A DNA stretch of 64,000 nucleotides from Siccibacter colletis (GCF_000696575.1 NZ_JMSQ01000006.1:124001-188000); one strand, 5' to 3'; shown: positions 1 to 10,165, counted from the first letter of the stretch. Numbers and translations are program-made. Notes: generated from the sequence alone by a model not told the origin.

Positions 1-231
1 ACCGACAGCGACGTCAGTATCGGCACGCCGTTTACCGACCTCTATGACAAAGCCTATGGCAACTGCCAGAGCGCCAACACCCTGGAGAGCAAAGGCGTAA
101 GCTGTAAAGCCCCGGGCAGCGAGCATATTCACTATCTGTTCAGCGGCGCATGGAGCGGCCCGGACGGCCTGATGCCGCCGGATGACGTGCTCAAACGCTG
201 GAGCGTGGAGCGTATTATCTGGCAGCGCTAA
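1..231 (+). CDS. yfeY: YfeY, DUF1131 lipoprotein, C-terminal fragment
   Basis: This is the last 76 codons of a gene that begins before the window. The open frame runs from base 1 to a TAA stop at 229-231 and ends with the residues RIIWQR. The fragment contains two cysteines and a tryptophan-rich tail, as I recall for YfeY, an outer-envelope lipoprotein of unknown function that belongs to the sigma-E envelope-stress set in E. coli. Its position directly upstream of yfeX in the same orientation matches the E. coli order yfeY-yfeX. The signal peptide and lipobox lie outside the window and cannot be checked, so the name rests on the tail sequence and synteny. Confidence 0.75.
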   Translation, partial: TDSDVSIGTPFTDLYDKAYGNCQSANTLESKGVSCKAPGSEHIHYLFSGAWSGPDGLMPPDDVLKRWSVERIIWQR

Positions 232-323
232 GCATGCGCCAGCGCAACGGCAAAGGGTGAAACCAGGGTAGAATGGCGCGATTAATGCCACATGGTGTGG
301 CATCTGTGCTTCAGGAGAAAAAC

Positions 324-1223
324 GTGTCTCAGGTTCAGAGCGGCATTTTGCCCGAACATTGTCGCGCCGCTATCTGGCTGGAAGCGAACGCCAGCGATGA
401 TATCGCGGCCATTCGCGCCGGCTGCCGGGTGTTTGCGGATAAGCTGGCGACTTTCCAGCTGCAGTTTCCCGATGCGCATCTCGGGGCGGTGATTGCCTTT
501 GGTCACGATCTGTGGCGCACCCTCAGCGAAGGTGAAGGCGCGCAGGAGCTGAAAAACTTCGCCCCGCTGGGTAAAGGCCTGGCACCGGCAACCCAGCGTG
601 ATGTGATGATTCACGTGATGTCGCTACGCCATGACGTGAATTTTTCGGTTGCCCAGGCTGCGCTTGCCGCCTTTGGCGAGGCGCTGACAGTGGAAGAAGA
701 AACCCACGGCTTCCGCTGGGTGGAAGATCGCGACCTGAGCGGCTTCGTTGATGGCACCGAAAACCCGCAGGGCGACGAGCTGCGTCGTGAGGTGGCGGTG
801 ATCCAGGACGGCATCGATGCCGGCGGCAGCTACGTGCTGGTCCAGCGCTGGGAACATAACCTGCGCCAGCTCAACCGCATCAGCGTCGAAGATCAGGAGA
901 TGATCATCGGCCGCACCAAAGTGGCTAATGAAGAGATTGACGGCGATGTACGCCCGGTGACATCGCACCTCACCCGCGTCGATCTCAAGGAGAACGGCAA
1001 AGGGCTGAAGATTGTGCGTCAGAGCCTGCCGTGGGGCACTGCCAGCGGTAAAAATGGCCTTTATTTCTGCGCCTACAGCGCCCGCCTGTATAACATTGAG
1101 CAACAGCTGCTGAGCATGTTTGGCGATACCGACGGCAAGCGCGACGCCATGCTGCGCTTCACCCGTCCCGTCACCGGTGGCTACTACTTCGCCCCGTCGC
1201 TGGAGCGCCTGTTCGCGCTCTGA
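324..1223 (+). CDS. yfeX: YfeX, DyP-type heme peroxidase
   Basis: Cytosolic dye-decolorizing (DyP) peroxidase of 299 residues, the same length as E. coli YfeX. The family motif GFVDG appears at about residues 140-144, carrying the catalytic Asp, and the proximal heme-ligand His lies in the [11 protein letters not shown] segment near residue 215. The reading frame is open upstream to an ATG at 273, but I chose GTG at 324 because it gives the conserved N-terminus ([12 protein letters not shown]) and follows the ribosome-binding sequence AGGAG at 313-317. The family oxidises porphyrinogens and dyes with peroxide; a claimed role in iron release from heme is disputed. It follows yfeY, with 92 bases between them. 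Confidence 0.93.
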   Translation: MSQVQSGILPEHCRAAIWLEANASDDIAAIRAGCRVFADKLATFQLQFPDAHLGAVIAFGHDLWRTLSEGEGAQELKNFAPLGKGLAPATQRDVMIHVMSLRHDVNFSVAQAALAAFGEALTVEEETHGFRWVEDRDLSGFVDGTENPQGDELRREVAVIQDGIDAGGSYVLVQRWEHNLRQLNRISVEDQEMIIGRTKVANEEIDGDVRPVTSHLTRVDLKENGKGLKIVRQSLPWGTASGKNGLYFCAYSARLYNIEQQLLSMFGDTDGKRDAMLRFTRPVTGGYYFAPSLERLFAL

Positions 1224-1229
1224 TCCTTC

Positions 1230-1254
1230 GCCCTCTTCGCGCACCGGAGAGGGC
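1230..1254 (+). terminator. Possible weak terminator after yfeX
   Basis: GCCCTC at 1230-1235 pairs with GAGGGC at 1249-1254 around a 13-base loop. The T-run that follows is poor (TGTTTC), so termination may be weak or Rho-assisted. Confidence 0.35.
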
Positions 1255-1269
1255 TGTTTCACGCCTGAA

Positions 1270-1344
1270 TGCTTATTCCCTTTTACGCTTGCAAATCACC
1301 AAACGGTATATAAAAGCGTTATAGCTTTGCCACCGGTTATAAAT
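1270..1344 (+). promoter_or_regulatory. cysP promoter region, probably CysB-dependent
   Basis: A good -10 hexamer, TATAAA, lies at 1338-1343, 43 bases before the cysP start. The hexamer 17 bases further upstream (AGCGTT) does not resemble a -35 box. This is the usual picture for an activator-dependent promoter. The upstream AT-rich stretch at 1270-1320 is where the LysR-type activator CysB would be expected from E. coli. I see no clear CysB consensus, so the regulator is inferred from the genes. Confidence 0.5.
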
Positions 1345-1386
1345 ACACTGAACCCTCATTCGTCGTCACACGGGTAAGGGTGAAAC

Positions 1387-2403
1387 ATGGCCGGTAAGTC
1401 AGTGAAAAAAGGGTGCTTTGCGGTAGCGGTCTCGTTGCTACTGGCAGGCCATGCGCAGGCAACAGAACTGCTGAACAGCTCCTATGATGTATCGCGCGAG
1501 CTGTTTGCTGCACTTAATCCTCCCTTTGAGCAGCAGTGGGCCGCCGAAAACGCTGGCGATAAACTGACGATAAAACAGTCCCATGCCGGCTCTTCAAAGC
1601 AGGCACTGGCCATTCTGCAGGGCTTAAAAGCAGACGTTGTAACTTATAACCAGGTGACCGACGTCCAGATCCTGCACGACCGCGGCAAGCTGCTCGCTGC
1701 CGACTGGCAGGCGCGGCTCCCGAACAACAGCTCGCCGTTCTACTCCACCATGGCGTTTCTGGTGCGCAAAGGTAATCCGAAGAACATTCACGACTGGAAC
1801 GATCTGGTCCGCAGCGATGTAAAACTCATCTTCCCGAACCCCAAAACCTCCGGTAACGCTCGTTACACTTATCTGGCGGCGTGGGGTGCTGCGGATAAAG
1901 CCGACGGCGGCGATGCAGCAAAAACCAGAGCGTACATGACGCAATTCCTGAAGAACGTCGAAGTGTTTGATACCGGCGGTCGTGGGGCGACGACCACTTT
2001 CGTTGAGCGTGGCCTCGGCGACGTGCTGATCAGCTTTGAATCGGAAGTGAATAACATCCGCAAACAGTATGAAGCGCAGGGCTTTGAAGTGGTGGTGCCA
2101 AAGGTGAATATCCTTGCGGAATTCCCGGTGGCGTGGGTGGATAAAAACGTGAAGGCCAACGGTACCGGGAAAGTGGCGAAGGCCTATCTCAACTACCTCT
2201 ACAGCCCGCAGGCCCAGACCATCATCACTGACTACTACTACCGCGTGAACAACCCGCAGGTGATGGACAAGCTGAAGGACAAATTCCCGCAGACTGAACT
2301 GTTCCGCGTGGAAGACACCTTCGGGGGCTGGCCACAAGCGATGAAAACGCACTTCGCCAGCGGCGGCGAGTTCGACACGCTGTTGAGTCAGGGGCGTAAG
2401 TAA
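1387..2403 (+). CDS. cysP: CysP, periplasmic thiosulfate-binding protein
   Basis: Substrate-binding protein of the sulfate/thiosulfate ABC importer, 338 residues as in E. coli. It starts with a clear Sec signal peptide: a lysine-rich N-end, a hydrophobic core and a likely cleavage after AQA at residue 25. The mature part opens with [15 protein letters not shown], the family's typical start, and includes the SHAGSSKQ segment that contacts the oxyanion. It is the first gene of cysPTWA; its TAA stop overlaps the ATG of cysT by one base, so the two are translationally coupled. CysB with N-acetylserine is expected to activate the operon during sulfur limitation. Confidence 0.97.
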   Translation: MAGKSVKKGCFAVAVSLLLAGHAQATELLNSSYDVSRELFAALNPPFEQQWAAENAGDKLTIKQSHAGSSKQALAILQGLKADVVTYNQVTDVQILHDRGKLLAADWQARLPNNSSPFYSTMAFLVRKGNPKNIHDWNDLVRSDVKLIFPNPKTSGNARYTYLAAWGAADKADGGDAAKTRAYMTQFLKNVEVFDTGGRGATTTFVERGLGDVLISFESEVNNIRKQYEAQGFEVVVPKVNILAEFPVAWVDKNVKANGTGKVAKAYLNYLYSPQAQTIITDYYYRVNNPQVMDKLKDKFPQTELFRVEDTFGGWPQAMKTHFASGGEFDTLLSQGRK

Positions 2404-3236
2404 TGTTTGCAGTGGCTTCCAGACGCGTGCTGCCCGGCTTTACCCTGAGCCTGGGAACCAGCCTGCTGTTCGTCTGCCTGATTTTACTTTTACCCCTCAG
2501 CGCGCTGGTGATGCAGCTGGCGCAGATGAGCTGGGAACAGTACTGGGACGTGATCACCAATCCGCAGGTGGTGGCTGCCTATAAGGTAACGCTGCTCTCA
2601 GCCGCCGTGGCATCGGTGTTTAACGGCGTGTTCGGCCTGCTGATGGCGTGGATCCTGACGCGCTATCGCTTTCCGGGCCGCACGCTGCTGGATGCGCTGA
2701 TGGACCTGCCGTTTGCGCTGCCCACCGCCGTGGCGGGCCTGACGCTGGCCTCGCTGTTCTCGGTAAACGGTTTTTACGGCGAATGGCTGGCGCAGTTTGG
2801 TATCAAGGTCACCTACACCTGGCTCGGTATTGCCGTGGCGATGGCGTTCACCAGCATCCCGTTCGTGGTGCGTACCGTACAGCCGGTGCTCGAAGAGCTG
2901 GGGCCGGAATATGAGGAAGCGGCGGAAACCCTCGGCGCGACGCGCTGGCAGAGTTTCCGCAAAGTGGTGCTGCCGGAACTCTCTCCGGCGCTGATGGCGG
3001 GCGTAGCGCTGTCGTTTACCCGTAGCCTCGGCGAGTTCGGGGCGGTAATTTTCATCGCCGGGAACATCGCCTGGAAAACTGAAGTCACCTCGCTGATGAT
3101 TTTCGTGCGTCTGCAGGAGTTCGATTATCCCGCCGCCAGCGCGATAGCTTCGGTGATCCTTGCCGCATCGCTGCTGCTTCTTTTCGCGATTAACACGCTG
3201 CAAAGCCGCTTTGGCCGCCGGGTAGTGGGGCACTGA
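2403..3236 (+). CDS. cysT: CysT (CysU), sulfate/thiosulfate permease subunit
   Basis: Inner-membrane permease of 277 residues in the CysPTWA importer. It has about six hydrophobic segments. The cytoplasmic EAA loop, which docks on the ATPase, is visible as EEAAETLGATRWQSFRKVVLP in the second half. It pairs with CysW to form the channel. Its ATG overlaps the cysP stop by one base, and its own TGA overlaps the cysW ATG by one base, so the three genes are tightly coupled. Length and motifs match E. coli CysU. Confidence 0.97.
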   Translation: MFAVASRRVLPGFTLSLGTSLLFVCLILLLPLSALVMQLAQMSWEQYWDVITNPQVVAAYKVTLLSAAVASVFNGVFGLLMAWILTRYRFPGRTLLDALMDLPFALPTAVAGLTLASLFSVNGFYGEWLAQFGIKVTYTWLGIAVAMAFTSIPFVVRTVQPVLEELGPEYEEAAETLGATRWQSFRKVVLPELSPALMAGVALSFTRSLGEFGAVIFIAGNIAWKTEVTSLMIFVRLQEFDYPAASAIASVILAASLLLLFAINTLQSRFGRRVVGH

Positions 3237-4108
3237 TGACAACGATTTCGCAAACAGGACAGCGCCGCGTGCGCATTAACTGGGGTAAATGGTTTTTGAT
3301 CGGCACCGGGATGCTGGTCTCGATCTTCATTCTCGTTGTACCGATGGTGTACATCTTCTCGAAGGCCTTCTCTGAAGGGCTGATGCCCGTTCTGAATAAT
3401 CTGGCCGACCCGGATATGCTGCACGCTATCTGGCTGACAGTGCTGATCGCGCTGATCACCGTGCCGGTTAATCTGGTGTTCGGTACGCTGCTTGCCTGGC
3501 TGGTGACGCGCTTCACCTTCCCTGGCCGCCAGTTGCTGCTGACCCTGCTGGATATTCCATTTGCCGTCTCGCCGGTGGTGGCGGGGCTGGTTTATCTGCT
3601 GTTCTATGGCTCCAACGGCCCGCTGGGCGGCTGGCTCGACGAACACGATCTGCAAATTATGTTCGCCTGGCCGGGGATGGTGCTGGTGACCATCTTCGTG
3701 ACCTGCCCGTTCGTGGTGCGTGAACTGGTGCCGGTGATGCTGAGCCAGGGCAGTAATGAAGATGAAGCCGCGATTTTGCTCGGCGCGTCAGGCTGGCAGA
3801 TGTTCCGCCGCGTCACGCTGCCGAACATTCGTTGGGCGCTGCTCTACGGCGTGGTGCTGACCAATGCCCGCGCCATCGGCGAATTCGGCGCGGTGTCGGT
3901 GGTATCCGGCTCGATTCGCGGTGAAACGCTGTCGCTGCCGTTGCAGATTGAACTTCTGGAGCAGGACTACAACACCGTCGGCGCCTTTACTGCTGCAGCG
4001 CTGCTGACGCTGATGGCGATCCTGACCCTGTTTTTAAAGAGTGTGGTGCAGTGGCGCCTGAATAATCAGGAAAAACGCCAGCATCAGGAGGAAAATCATG
4101 AGCATTGA
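3236..4108 (+). CDS. cysW: CysW, sulfate/thiosulfate permease subunit
   Basis: Second inner-membrane permease of the sulfate/thiosulfate importer, 290 residues, one shorter than the E. coli protein as I remember it. A long hydrophobic segment near residues 20-45 is followed by further membrane helices and an EAA loop with the sequence [19 protein letters not shown]. The gene begins within the cysT stop codon and its end overlaps the cysA start by 11 bases. The charged tail ([12 protein letters not shown]) doubles as the region holding the cysA ribosome-binding site AGGAGG. Confidence 0.97.
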   Translation: MTTISQTGQRRVRINWGKWFLIGTGMLVSIFILVVPMVYIFSKAFSEGLMPVLNNLADPDMLHAIWLTVLIALITVPVNLVFGTLLAWLVTRFTFPGRQLLLTLLDIPFAVSPVVAGLVYLLFYGSNGPLGGWLDEHDLQIMFAWPGMVLVTIFVTCPFVVRELVPVMLSQGSNEDEAAILLGASGWQMFRRVTLPNIRWALLYGVVLTNARAIGEFGAVSVVSGSIRGETLSLPLQIELLEQDYNTVGAFTAAALLTLMAILTLFLKSVVQWRLNNQEKRQHQEENHEH

Positions 4109-5192
4109 GATTGACGCAATTAACAAATCCTTCGGGCGCACGCAGGTGCTGAACGATATCTCTCTGGATATTCCTTCTGGCCAGATGGTGGCGCTGCTGG
4201 GGCCGTCCGGCTCCGGAAAAACCACGCTGCTGCGCATCATTGCCGGGCTTGAGCATCAGACCAGCGGCAATATCCGTTTTCACGGCACCGACGTGAGTCG
4301 TCTGCACGCCCGCGATCGAAAAGTGGGTTTCGTGTTCCAGCACTACGCGCTGTTCCGGCATATGACGGTGTTTGAAAACATCGCCTTTGGCCTGTCGGTA
4401 CTGCCGCGTCGCGAGCGACCGAACGCAGCCGCCATCAAGCAGAAGGTCACCCGACTGCTGGAGATGGTGCAGCTGGCACATTTAGCTGAACGCTATCCGG
4501 CACAGCTCTCCGGCGGACAGAAGCAGCGCGTCGCCCTGGCGCGTGCGCTGGCGGTGGAGCCGCAAATCCTGCTGCTGGATGAGCCGTTTGGTGCGCTGGA
4601 CGCCCAGGTGCGTAAAGAGCTGCGCCGCTGGCTGCGCGAGCTGCATGCTGAACTGAAATTCACCAGCGTGTTCGTCACCCACGATCAGGAAGAGGCGATG
4701 GAAGTGGCTGACCGCGTGGTGGTGATGAGCCAGGGGAACATCGAGCAGGCGGATGCCCCGGAGCAGGTGTGGCGCGAGCCCTCGACCCGCTTCGTGCTGG
4801 AGTTCCTCGGCGAGGTGAATCGCTTGAAAGGTACAATTCGCGGCGGCCAGTTCCAGGTCGGCGCGCATCGCTGGTCGCTCGGCTATACGCCATCCTATCA
4901 GGGGCCGGTGGATCTGTTCCTGCGCCCGTGGGAAGTGGATATCAGCCGCCGTACCAGTCTTGATTCTCCACTGCCGGTGCAGGTGCTGGAGGTCAGCCCG
5001 AAAGGGCACTATCTGCAGCTGGTGGTGCAGCCGCTGGGCTGGTATGACGAGCCGCTGTCGGTGGTGTTTCAGGATGAGCATGTTCCGCAGCGTGGCGAAC
5101 GGCTCTTTGTGGGCCTGGAGCAGGCGCGCCTCTACCACGGCGACCAGCGCATCGAACGTAGCGAACGCCTTGCCCTGGCGCAGTCCGCCTGA
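4098..5192 (+). CDS. cysA: CysA, sulfate/thiosulfate importer ATPase
   Basis: Cytoplasmic ATPase that energises CysTW, 364 residues. The Walker A loop GPSGSGKT is at residues 35-42, the ABC signature LSGGQ at 137-141, the Walker B LLLDEP at about 157-163, and the switch histidine is in the VTHD motif. The last 120 residues form the TOBE-type regulatory domain seen in CysA/MalK proteins. The start is preceded by a strong AGGAGG sequence inside cysW. A terminator-like hairpin follows immediately, so cysM downstream probably receives only part of the operon's transcripts. Confidence 0.97.
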   Translation: MSIEIDAINKSFGRTQVLNDISLDIPSGQMVALLGPSGSGKTTLLRIIAGLEHQTSGNIRFHGTDVSRLHARDRKVGFVFQHYALFRHMTVFENIAFGLSVLPRRERPNAAAIKQKVTRLLEMVQLAHLAERYPAQLSGGQKQRVALARALAVEPQILLLDEPFGALDAQVRKELRRWLRELHAELKFTSVFVTHDQEEAMEVADRVVVMSQGNIEQADAPEQVWREPSTRFVLEFLGEVNRLKGTIRGGQFQVGAHRWSLGYTPSYQGPVDLFLRPWEVDISRRTSLDSPLPVQVLEVSPKGHYLQLVVQPLGWYDEPLSVVFQDEHVPQRGERLFVGLEQARLYHGDQRIERSERLALAQSA

Positions 5193-5214
5193 TAGCTTAA
5201 CGAAAACGATGTGG

Positions 5215-5239
5215 AAGCGGCCTCGTGGCCGCTTTTTTT
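5215..5239 (+). terminator. Intrinsic terminator or attenuator between cysA and cysM
   Basis: AGCGGCC (5216-5222) pairs with GGCCGCT (5227-5233) around a TCGT loop and is followed by seven T residues. It is only 21 bases upstream of the cysM GTG, so it should lower cysM expression relative to cysPTWA. Confidence 0.85.
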
Positions 5240-5259
5240 ATGCTTCCGGACAGACAAAC

Positions 5260-6171
5260 GTGAACACACTAGAACAGACCATCGGTAACACGCCGCTGGT
5301 AAAACTGCAGCGCATGGGGCCGGATAACGGCAGTGAAATCTGGGTAAAGCTGGAGGGGAATAACCCCGCCGGGTCGGTGAAGGACCGGGCGGCGCTCTCG
5401 ATGATCCAGCGCGCCGAAGCGCGCGGCGAAATTTCGCCCGGCGACGTGCTGATTGAGGCGACCAGCGGCAACACCGGTATCGCCCTGGCGATGATTGCCG
5501 CCATCAAGGGCTACCGCATGAAACTGCTGATGCCGGACAACATGAGCCAGGAGCGCCGCGCCGCAATGCGCGCCTATGGCGCAGAGCTGATTCTGGTATC
5601 GAAAGAGCAGGGGATGGAGGGCGCGCGCGAGCTGGCGCAGGCGATGGCCGAGCGCGGCGACGGCAAGGTGCTCGATCAATTTAACAATCCGGATAACCCT
5701 TACGCCCATTACGCTACCACCGGGCCGGAAATCTGGCAGCAGACCGGCGGGCGCATTACCCATTTCGTTTCCAGCATGGGCACCACCGGCACCATCACCG
5801 GCGTGGCGCGTTTTATGCGCGAGCAGAGTAAGCCTGTCACTATCGTCGGTCTGCAGCCGCAGGAGGGGAGCAGCATTCCGGGGATCCGCCGCTGGCCTGC
5901 CGCCTGGATGCCCGGCATCTATAACGCTGACCTGGTGGATGTGGTGCTGGATATTCATCAGCGTGATGCGGAAGTGACAATGCGCGAGCTGGCGGTGCGG
6001 GAGGGTATTTTCTGCGGGGTGAGTTCTGGTGGTGCCGTGGCGGGCGCACTGCGCGTAGCCCATGACAACCCCGGCGCGGTAGTGGTGGCCATCATCTGCG
6101 ATCGCGGTGACCGCTATCTTTCTACCGGGGTCTTTGGCGAAGAGAGCTACAGCCAGGGGGCCGGGATTTAA
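5260..6171 (+). CDS. cysM: CysM, cysteine synthase B
   Basis: PLP enzyme that makes cysteine from O-acetylserine and sulfide; unlike CysK it also accepts thiosulfate to give S-sulfocysteine, which fits its position beside a thiosulfate importer. The 303-residue protein carries the PLP lysine K41 in GSVKDR, the phosphate-binding TSGNTG loop near residue 70, and the glycine-rich GTTGTITG loop. The frame is open far upstream into cysA, but GTG at 5260 gives the conserved N-terminus (NTLEQTIGNTP) and the exact E. coli length. The ribosome-binding site is weak. The cysA terminator precedes it. Confidence 0.96.
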   Translation: MNTLEQTIGNTPLVKLQRMGPDNGSEIWVKLEGNNPAGSVKDRAALSMIQRAEARGEISPGDVLIEATSGNTGIALAMIAAIKGYRMKLLMPDNMSQERRAAMRAYGAELILVSKEQGMEGARELAQAMAERGDGKVLDQFNNPDNPYAHYATTGPEIWQQTGGRITHFVSSMGTTGTITGVARFMREQSKPVTIVGLQPQEGSSIPGIRRWPAAWMPGIYNADLVDVVLDIHQRDAEVTMRELAVREGIFCGVSSGGAVAGALRVAHDNPGAVVVAIICDRGDRYLSTGVFGEESYSQGAGI

Positions 6172-6186
6172 GCCCGCTGCGGCAAT

Positions 6187-6215
6187 AAAAAATGGCGCCC
6201 TCGGGCGCCATTTTT
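6187..6215. terminator. Bidirectional terminator between cysM and crr
   Basis: An A-run, ATGGCGCCC, a three-base loop, GGGCGCCAT and a T-run form a symmetrical hairpin that can end transcription from cysM on the plus strand and from crr on the minus strand. Confidence 0.9.
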
Positions 6216-6231
6216 GTTCGCAGTATCGAAC

Positions 6232-6735
6232 TTATTTCTTGATGCGGATAACCGGGGTTTCGCCAACGGTTACGCTACCAGTGAGTTTGATCAGCTCTTT
6301 GATTTCGTCCATGTTGGAGATAACAACCGGCGTCAGCGTGGATTTCGCTTTCTCTTCCAGCAGGGCCAGGTTGAATTCGATAACCGGATCGCCTTTCTTC
6401 ACGCGCTGACCTTCTTCAGCGATACGCGTGAAGCCTTCGCCTTTCAGTTCAACGGTGTCGATACCGAAGTGGACAAACAGCTCAATGCCGCTGTCAGATT
6501 CGATAGAGAACGCGTGGTTGGTTTCGAAAATCTTACCGATGGTACCGTCAACCGGTGCGACCATTTTGTTACCGGTCGGTTTGATAGCGATGCCATCACC
6601 AACGATTTTTTCAGCGAACACGACATCCGGTACGTCTTCGATATTAACGATTTCACCAGACAGTGGAGCAACGATCTCAATGGTTCCGGTGTCGCTATTG
6701 CCTTTGTCACCGAACAGTTTACTAAATAACCCCAT
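6232..6735 (-). CDS. crr: EIIA-Glc, glucose-specific PTS phosphocarrier
   Basis: Cytoplasmic phosphocarrier of 167 residues that passes phosphate from HPr to the glucose transporter. In its dephospho form it blocks other sugar permeases; phosphorylated, it activates adenylate cyclase. The two active-site histidines are H74 and H89 (in FVHFGID). The N-terminal tail (MGLFSKLFGDKGNSDTG) is two residues shorter than in E. coli and differs in sequence, while the amphipathic membrane-binding helix is kept. It is the last gene of ptsH-ptsI-crr, 45 bases after ptsI. E. coli also has a crr promoter inside ptsI, which I could not confirm here. Confidence 0.97.
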   Translation of the reverse strand: MGLFSKLFGDKGNSDTGTIEIVAPLSGEIVNIEDVPDVVFAEKIVGDGIAIKPTGNKMVAPVDGTIGKIFETNHAFSIESDSGIELFVHFGIDTVELKGEGFTRIAEEGQRVKKGDPVIEFNLALLEEKAKSTLTPVVISNMDEIKELIKLTGSVTVGETPVIRIKK

Positions 6736-6780
6736 TAGCCTTCTCTCCTAAGCAGTAATTTGGGCCGCGCATCTCGTGGA

Positions 6781-8508
6781 TTAGCAGATTGTTTTTTCTT
6801 CAATGAACTTGTTAACCAGCGTCATTAACTCGTCCGTTGTCGGTTGAGCAAGAGCCTGCTCTGCTAAAACCTTCGCATCTTCGAAGTTCGTGTTACGAAT
6901 AATCTTCTTGATACGCGGGATAGAAATGGCGCTCATACTGAACTCATCCAGACCCATCCCCAGCAACAGAAGTGTAGCACGTTCATCGCCTGCAAGCTCA
7001 CCGCACATTCCGGTCCACTTGCCTTCTGCATGAGATGCATCAATCACTTGCTTAATAAGATTCAGTACGGACGGTGACATCGGCTGGTAAAGATGGGAAA
7101 TCATATCATTACCGCGGTCAACTGCCAGCGTATACTGTGTTAAATCGTTGGTACCAATGCTAAAGAAATCAACCTCTTTGGCGAGATGACGCGCAATGGT
7201 CGCTGCCGCCGGGGTTTCAACCATCACGCCGATTTCAATGGTTTCGTCGAAGGCTTTACCTTCGTCGCGCAGTTCCTGCTTGAAGATGTCGATCTCTTTC
7301 TTCAGCGCGCGCACTTCTTCCACCGAGATAATCATCGGGAACATGATGCGCAGCTTGCCGAAGGCGGAAGCACGCAGGATGGCACGCAGCTGATCGCGCA
7401 GGATCTCTTTGCGATCCATCGCGATACGAATCGCGCGCCAGCCGAGGAACGGGTTCTCTTCTTTCGGGAAGTTCATGTACGGCAGCTCTTTATCGCCGCC
7501 AATGTCCATGGTACGCACGATCACAGCCTGAGAGCCACAGGCTTCAGCCACGGCTTTATAGGCCTGGAACTGCTCTTCTTCGGTCGGCAGCGCGTCGCGG
7601 TCCATGAACAGGAATTCGGTGCGGTACAGGCCAACACCTTCAGCGCCGTTGCGCTCTGCACCGGCGACATCGCGCACGGTACCAATGTTGGCGCAGACTT
7701 CAACCTGGTGGCCGTCAAGGGTAATGGCCGGCAGATCTTTCAGCTTCGCCAGTTCGGCTTTCTCTTCAGCGACCTGCGCCTGCGTAGCGCGCAGTTCGTC
7801 AATCACCTCGTTGGTCGGGTTAACGTAAACCTTGTTGTTAACCGCATCGAGGATCAGGTAATCGTCGTTTTTAACCTGGGTGGTCACGCTACCGGTGCCC
7901 ACAATGGCCGGCAGCTCAAGCGAGCGCGCCATGATGGAGGTGTGCGAGGTGCGACCGCCGATGTCCGTGATGAAACCCAGCACCTTGTTCAGGTTGAGCT
8001 GTGCGGTTTCAGACGGCGTCAGGTCAACGGCCACCAGGATTACTTCGTCCTGAATAGCGCTGAGGTCAATAATGGCGAGGCCGAGGATATTGCGCAGCAG
8101 GCGCTTACCGATGTCGCGCACGTCAGCCGCACGCTCTTTCAGGTATTCATCGTCCAGCTCTTCCAGGGCGTGAGCCTGACCTTCGATAACCTCATGAGCT
8201 GCCGCGTCGGCAGTCATCAGCTTATCTTTAATCAGGGCTATGATTTCCTGCTCCAGCTCTTCATCTTCAAGCAGCATGATATGCCCTTCGAAGATGGCTT
8301 CTTTTTCTTCACCGAAGGTTTCGCCGGCTTTCGTTTTGATCGCTTCTAACTGAGCGGATGCCTTGGCACGACCGCTCAGGAAACGTTCAACTTCCTGAGA
8401 AACCTTGTCGGCAGAAATTTTTTTCCGGTCGATGACAATCTCATCTTCTTTAAGCAGAAGCGCTTTGCCAAATGCAATACCCGGAGATGCTAAAATGCCT
8501 GAAATCAT
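6781..8508 (-). CDS. ptsI: Enzyme I of the phosphotransferase system
   Basis: PEP-protein phosphotransferase, 575 residues as in E. coli. It takes phosphate from phosphoenolpyruvate and gives it to HPr. The phosphorylated histidine is H189 in the [13 protein letters not shown] motif. The C-terminal PEP-binding TIM barrel shows the family signatures [12 protein letters not shown] and [12 protein letters not shown], and the active-site cysteine is in GMCGELAGD. The gene lies 42 bases after ptsH and 45 bases before crr on the same strand. Confidence 0.98.
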   Translation of the reverse strand: MISGILASPGIAFGKALLLKEDEIVIDRKKISADKVSQEVERFLSGRAKASAQLEAIKTKAGETFGEEKEAIFEGHIMLLEDEELEQEIIALIKDKLMTADAAAHEVIEGQAHALEELDDEYLKERAADVRDIGKRLLRNILGLAIIDLSAIQDEVILVAVDLTPSETAQLNLNKVLGFITDIGGRTSHTSIMARSLELPAIVGTGSVTTQVKNDDYLILDAVNNKVYVNPTNEVIDELRATQAQVAEEKAELAKLKDLPAITLDGHQVEVCANIGTVRDVAGAERNGAEGVGLYRTEFLFMDRDALPTEEEQFQAYKAVAEACGSQAVIVRTMDIGGDKELPYMNFPKEENPFLGWRAIRIAMDRKEILRDQLRAILRASAFGKLRIMFPMIISVEEVRALKKEIDIFKQELRDEGKAFDETIEIGVMVETPAAATIARHLAKEVDFFSIGTNDLTQYTLAVDRGNDMISHLYQPMSPSVLNLIKQVIDASHAEGKWTGMCGELAGDERATLLLLGMGLDEFSMSAISIPRIKKIIRNTNFEDAKVLAEQALAQPTTDELMTLVNKFIEEKTIC

Positions 8509-8550
8509 AACCCTACCTTACTTGTGACTGATCGTTAAAAGAACGCGAAC

Positions 8551-8808
8551 TTACTCGAGTTCAGCCATCAGTTTTACCAGATGTTCAACCGCTTTCTGCT
8601 CGTCTTCGCCTTCAGCAGAAATGGTAACAACGGTACCCTGAGTCAGACCCAGAGTTTGCAGTTTGAACAGGCTTTTCGCGCTGGCGCTTTTGCCGTTGGA
8701 GGTCACAGTGATCTCAGAGGTGAAGCCTTTAGCTTCTTTAACAAACTGAGCAGCAGGGCGGGTATGCAGACCGTTCGGAGCGGTAATAGTAACTTCTTGC
8801 TGGAACAT
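8551..8808 (-). CDS. ptsH: HPr, phosphocarrier protein
   Basis: Small cytoplasmic phosphocarrier of 85 residues. The phosphorylation site H15 is in PNGLHTRPA, and the regulatory-serine region (about S46) is in [10 protein letters not shown]. It accepts phosphate from Enzyme I and passes it to all sugar-specific EIIA proteins. It is the first gene of ptsH-ptsI-crr. A long upstream region holds a consensus Cra box. The sequence appears essentially identical to the E. coli protein. Confidence 0.98.
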
Positions 8809-9017
8809 TGTATTTCCCCAACTTATTGGTTTAGTGTTGTGGAACTAAAGTCTAGCCTGGCGGTTCAACTTTAGCCTGTATTGTTAGCGCCGACGTAACA
8901 GAACGCGACACAAGATGCATGAAGAAACAACCAAAACACGCAGGGCAGGACGCCATGCGGTACGCGTTTCGCTCGTCACTAATATTATGCCGCGAAGCAG
9001 AAGAGGGACCAAACCCT

Positions 9018-9031
9018 TAAATCGATTCAGC
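9018..9031 (-). promoter_or_regulatory. Cra (FruR) operator upstream of ptsH
   Basis: On the minus strand the 14 bases read GCTGAATCGATTTA, which fits the Cra consensus RSTGAAWCSNTHHW at every position. In E. coli, Cra acts at the upstream ptsH promoter, so the same control is likely here. Confidence 0.7.
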
Positions 9032-9143
9032 AGTGGCTTTTACGGTAACGATTAATTTCACGCATCAAAATAATTGCTGGTTAAATACCAGACCCGACGG
9101 GGTGAAGCAATGCTGAGCGCAGCAAAAGTTTGATGTACGCCAC

Positions 9144-9172
9144 AAAAAAGCACCCGAATGGGTGCTTTTTTC
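9144..9172 (-). terminator. Terminator downstream of cysK
   Basis: GCACCC and GGGTGC form a stem around a four-base loop, flanked by A-runs and T-runs. It ends the cysK transcript. Confidence 0.9.
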
Positions 9173-9193
9173 GCCGCATTTAACAACCTGGCA

Positions 9194-10165
9194 TCACTGT
9201 TGCAGTTCTTTCTCGGTAAACAGATCGGCAAACAGCGCGGTACTGAGATAGCGCTCGCCGGAAGAGGGCAGGATCACCACGATATTTTTATTCGCGAATG
9301 ACTCATCTTCCTGCAGTTTCAGCGCGGCAGCTACCGCTGCGCCGGAGGAAATTCCCGCCAAAATACCTTCATCTTCCATCAGGCGACGGGCAGTGGAGAT
9401 AGCCTCTTCGTTAGTGATGGCCACCACTTTATCAACCAGCTTAAGATCCAGGTTGCCCGGAATGAAACCGGCACCGATACCCTGAATTTTGTGCGGACCC
9501 GGTTTGATCTCTTCTCCGGCGATCGCCTGTGCAATAACCGGAGAATCGGTCGGTTCTACCGCCACGGTGATGAGATCGGTTTTACCTTTGGTATTTTTGA
9601 TATAGCGGCTGACGCCGGTCAGGGTACCGCCGGTTCCCACGCCCGCGATAAATACATCAACCTGGCCGTCGGTATCTTCCCAGATTTCAGGCCCGGTGGT
9701 TTTTTCGTGAATTTCCGGGTTCGCCGGGTTGCTGAACTGCTGCAGCAGCAGATATTTGGCCGGGTCGCTGGCAACGATCTCTTCCGCCTTCTGAATAGCG
9801 CCCTTCATGCCTTTTGCGCCTTCGGTCAGCACCAGATTCGCGCCCAGCGCCTTCAGCAGCTTGCGGCGTTCAGTACTCATGGTTTCCGGCATGGTCAGCG
9901 TCAGCTTGTAACCACGCGCCGCGGCAACATACGCCAGCGCGATACCGGTGTTGCCGCTGGTCGGTTCAACCAGTTCGACGCCAGGCTTCAGAACACCTCG
10001 TTTTTCAGCGTCCCAAATCATATTGGCACCGATACGGCACTTGACGCTGAAGCTTGGGTTGCGGGATTCAACTTTCGCCAGGATGCGTCCGTTGCCAATG
10101 CGGTTCAGTCGTACTAACGGCGTATGACCAATAGTCAACGAGTTGTCTTCAAAAATCTTACTCAT
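9194..10165 (-). CDS. cysK: CysK, cysteine synthase A
   Basis: Main O-acetylserine sulfhydrylase, 323 residues, nearly identical to the E. coli enzyme. The PLP lysine is K42 in FSVKCRIG, the substrate loop is TSGNTG at about residue 69, and the phosphate loop is GTGGTLTG. It forms the cysteine synthase complex with serine acetyltransferase CysE, whose C-terminal Ile binds the active site. A strong -10 box without a -35 lies 80 bases upstream, in keeping with CysB activation. It is transcribed alone and is the second of three related fold-type II PLP enzymes in this window. Confidence 0.98.
   Translation of the reverse strand: MSKIFEDNSLTIGHTPLVRLNRIGNGRILAKVESRNPSFSVKCRIGANMIWDAEKRGVLKPGVELVEPTSGNTGIALAYVAAARGYKLTLTMPETMSTERRKLLKALGANLVLTEGAKGMKGAIQKAEEIVASDPAKYLLLQQFSNPANPEIHEKTTGPEIWEDTDGQVDVFIAGVGTGGTLTGVSRYIKNTKGKTDLITVAVEPTDSPVIAQAIAGEEIKPGPHKIQGIGAGFIPGNLDLKLVDKVVAITNEEAISTARRLMEDEGILAGISSGAAVAAALKLQEDESFANKNIVVILPSSGERYLSTALFADLFTEKELQQ

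Larger units (their letters stand above)
8809..9193. other. ptsH-cysK intergenic region, 385 bases
   Basis: No gene is visible. It holds the leader and promoters of ptsH, read on the minus strand, and the cysK terminator at its far end. On the minus strand a -10-like TAGACT is at about 8859-8864, 55 bases before the ptsH start, and a TAATAT element lies at about 8981-8986, which may correspond to the two-promoter arrangement known in E. coli. A Cra box is listed separately. Confidence 0.7.

Noticed and set aside
1624-2352. 242-codon open frame antisense to cysP
   Set aside because: It is fully inside a well-supported gene on the other strand, is rich in His/Val/Phe typical of antisense translation of GC-rich genes, and has no ribosome-binding site or homology I recognise.
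7186-8349. 387-codon open frame antisense to ptsI
   Set aside because: A shadow of ptsI; the composition reflects the complementary strand and there is no promoter or conserved motif.
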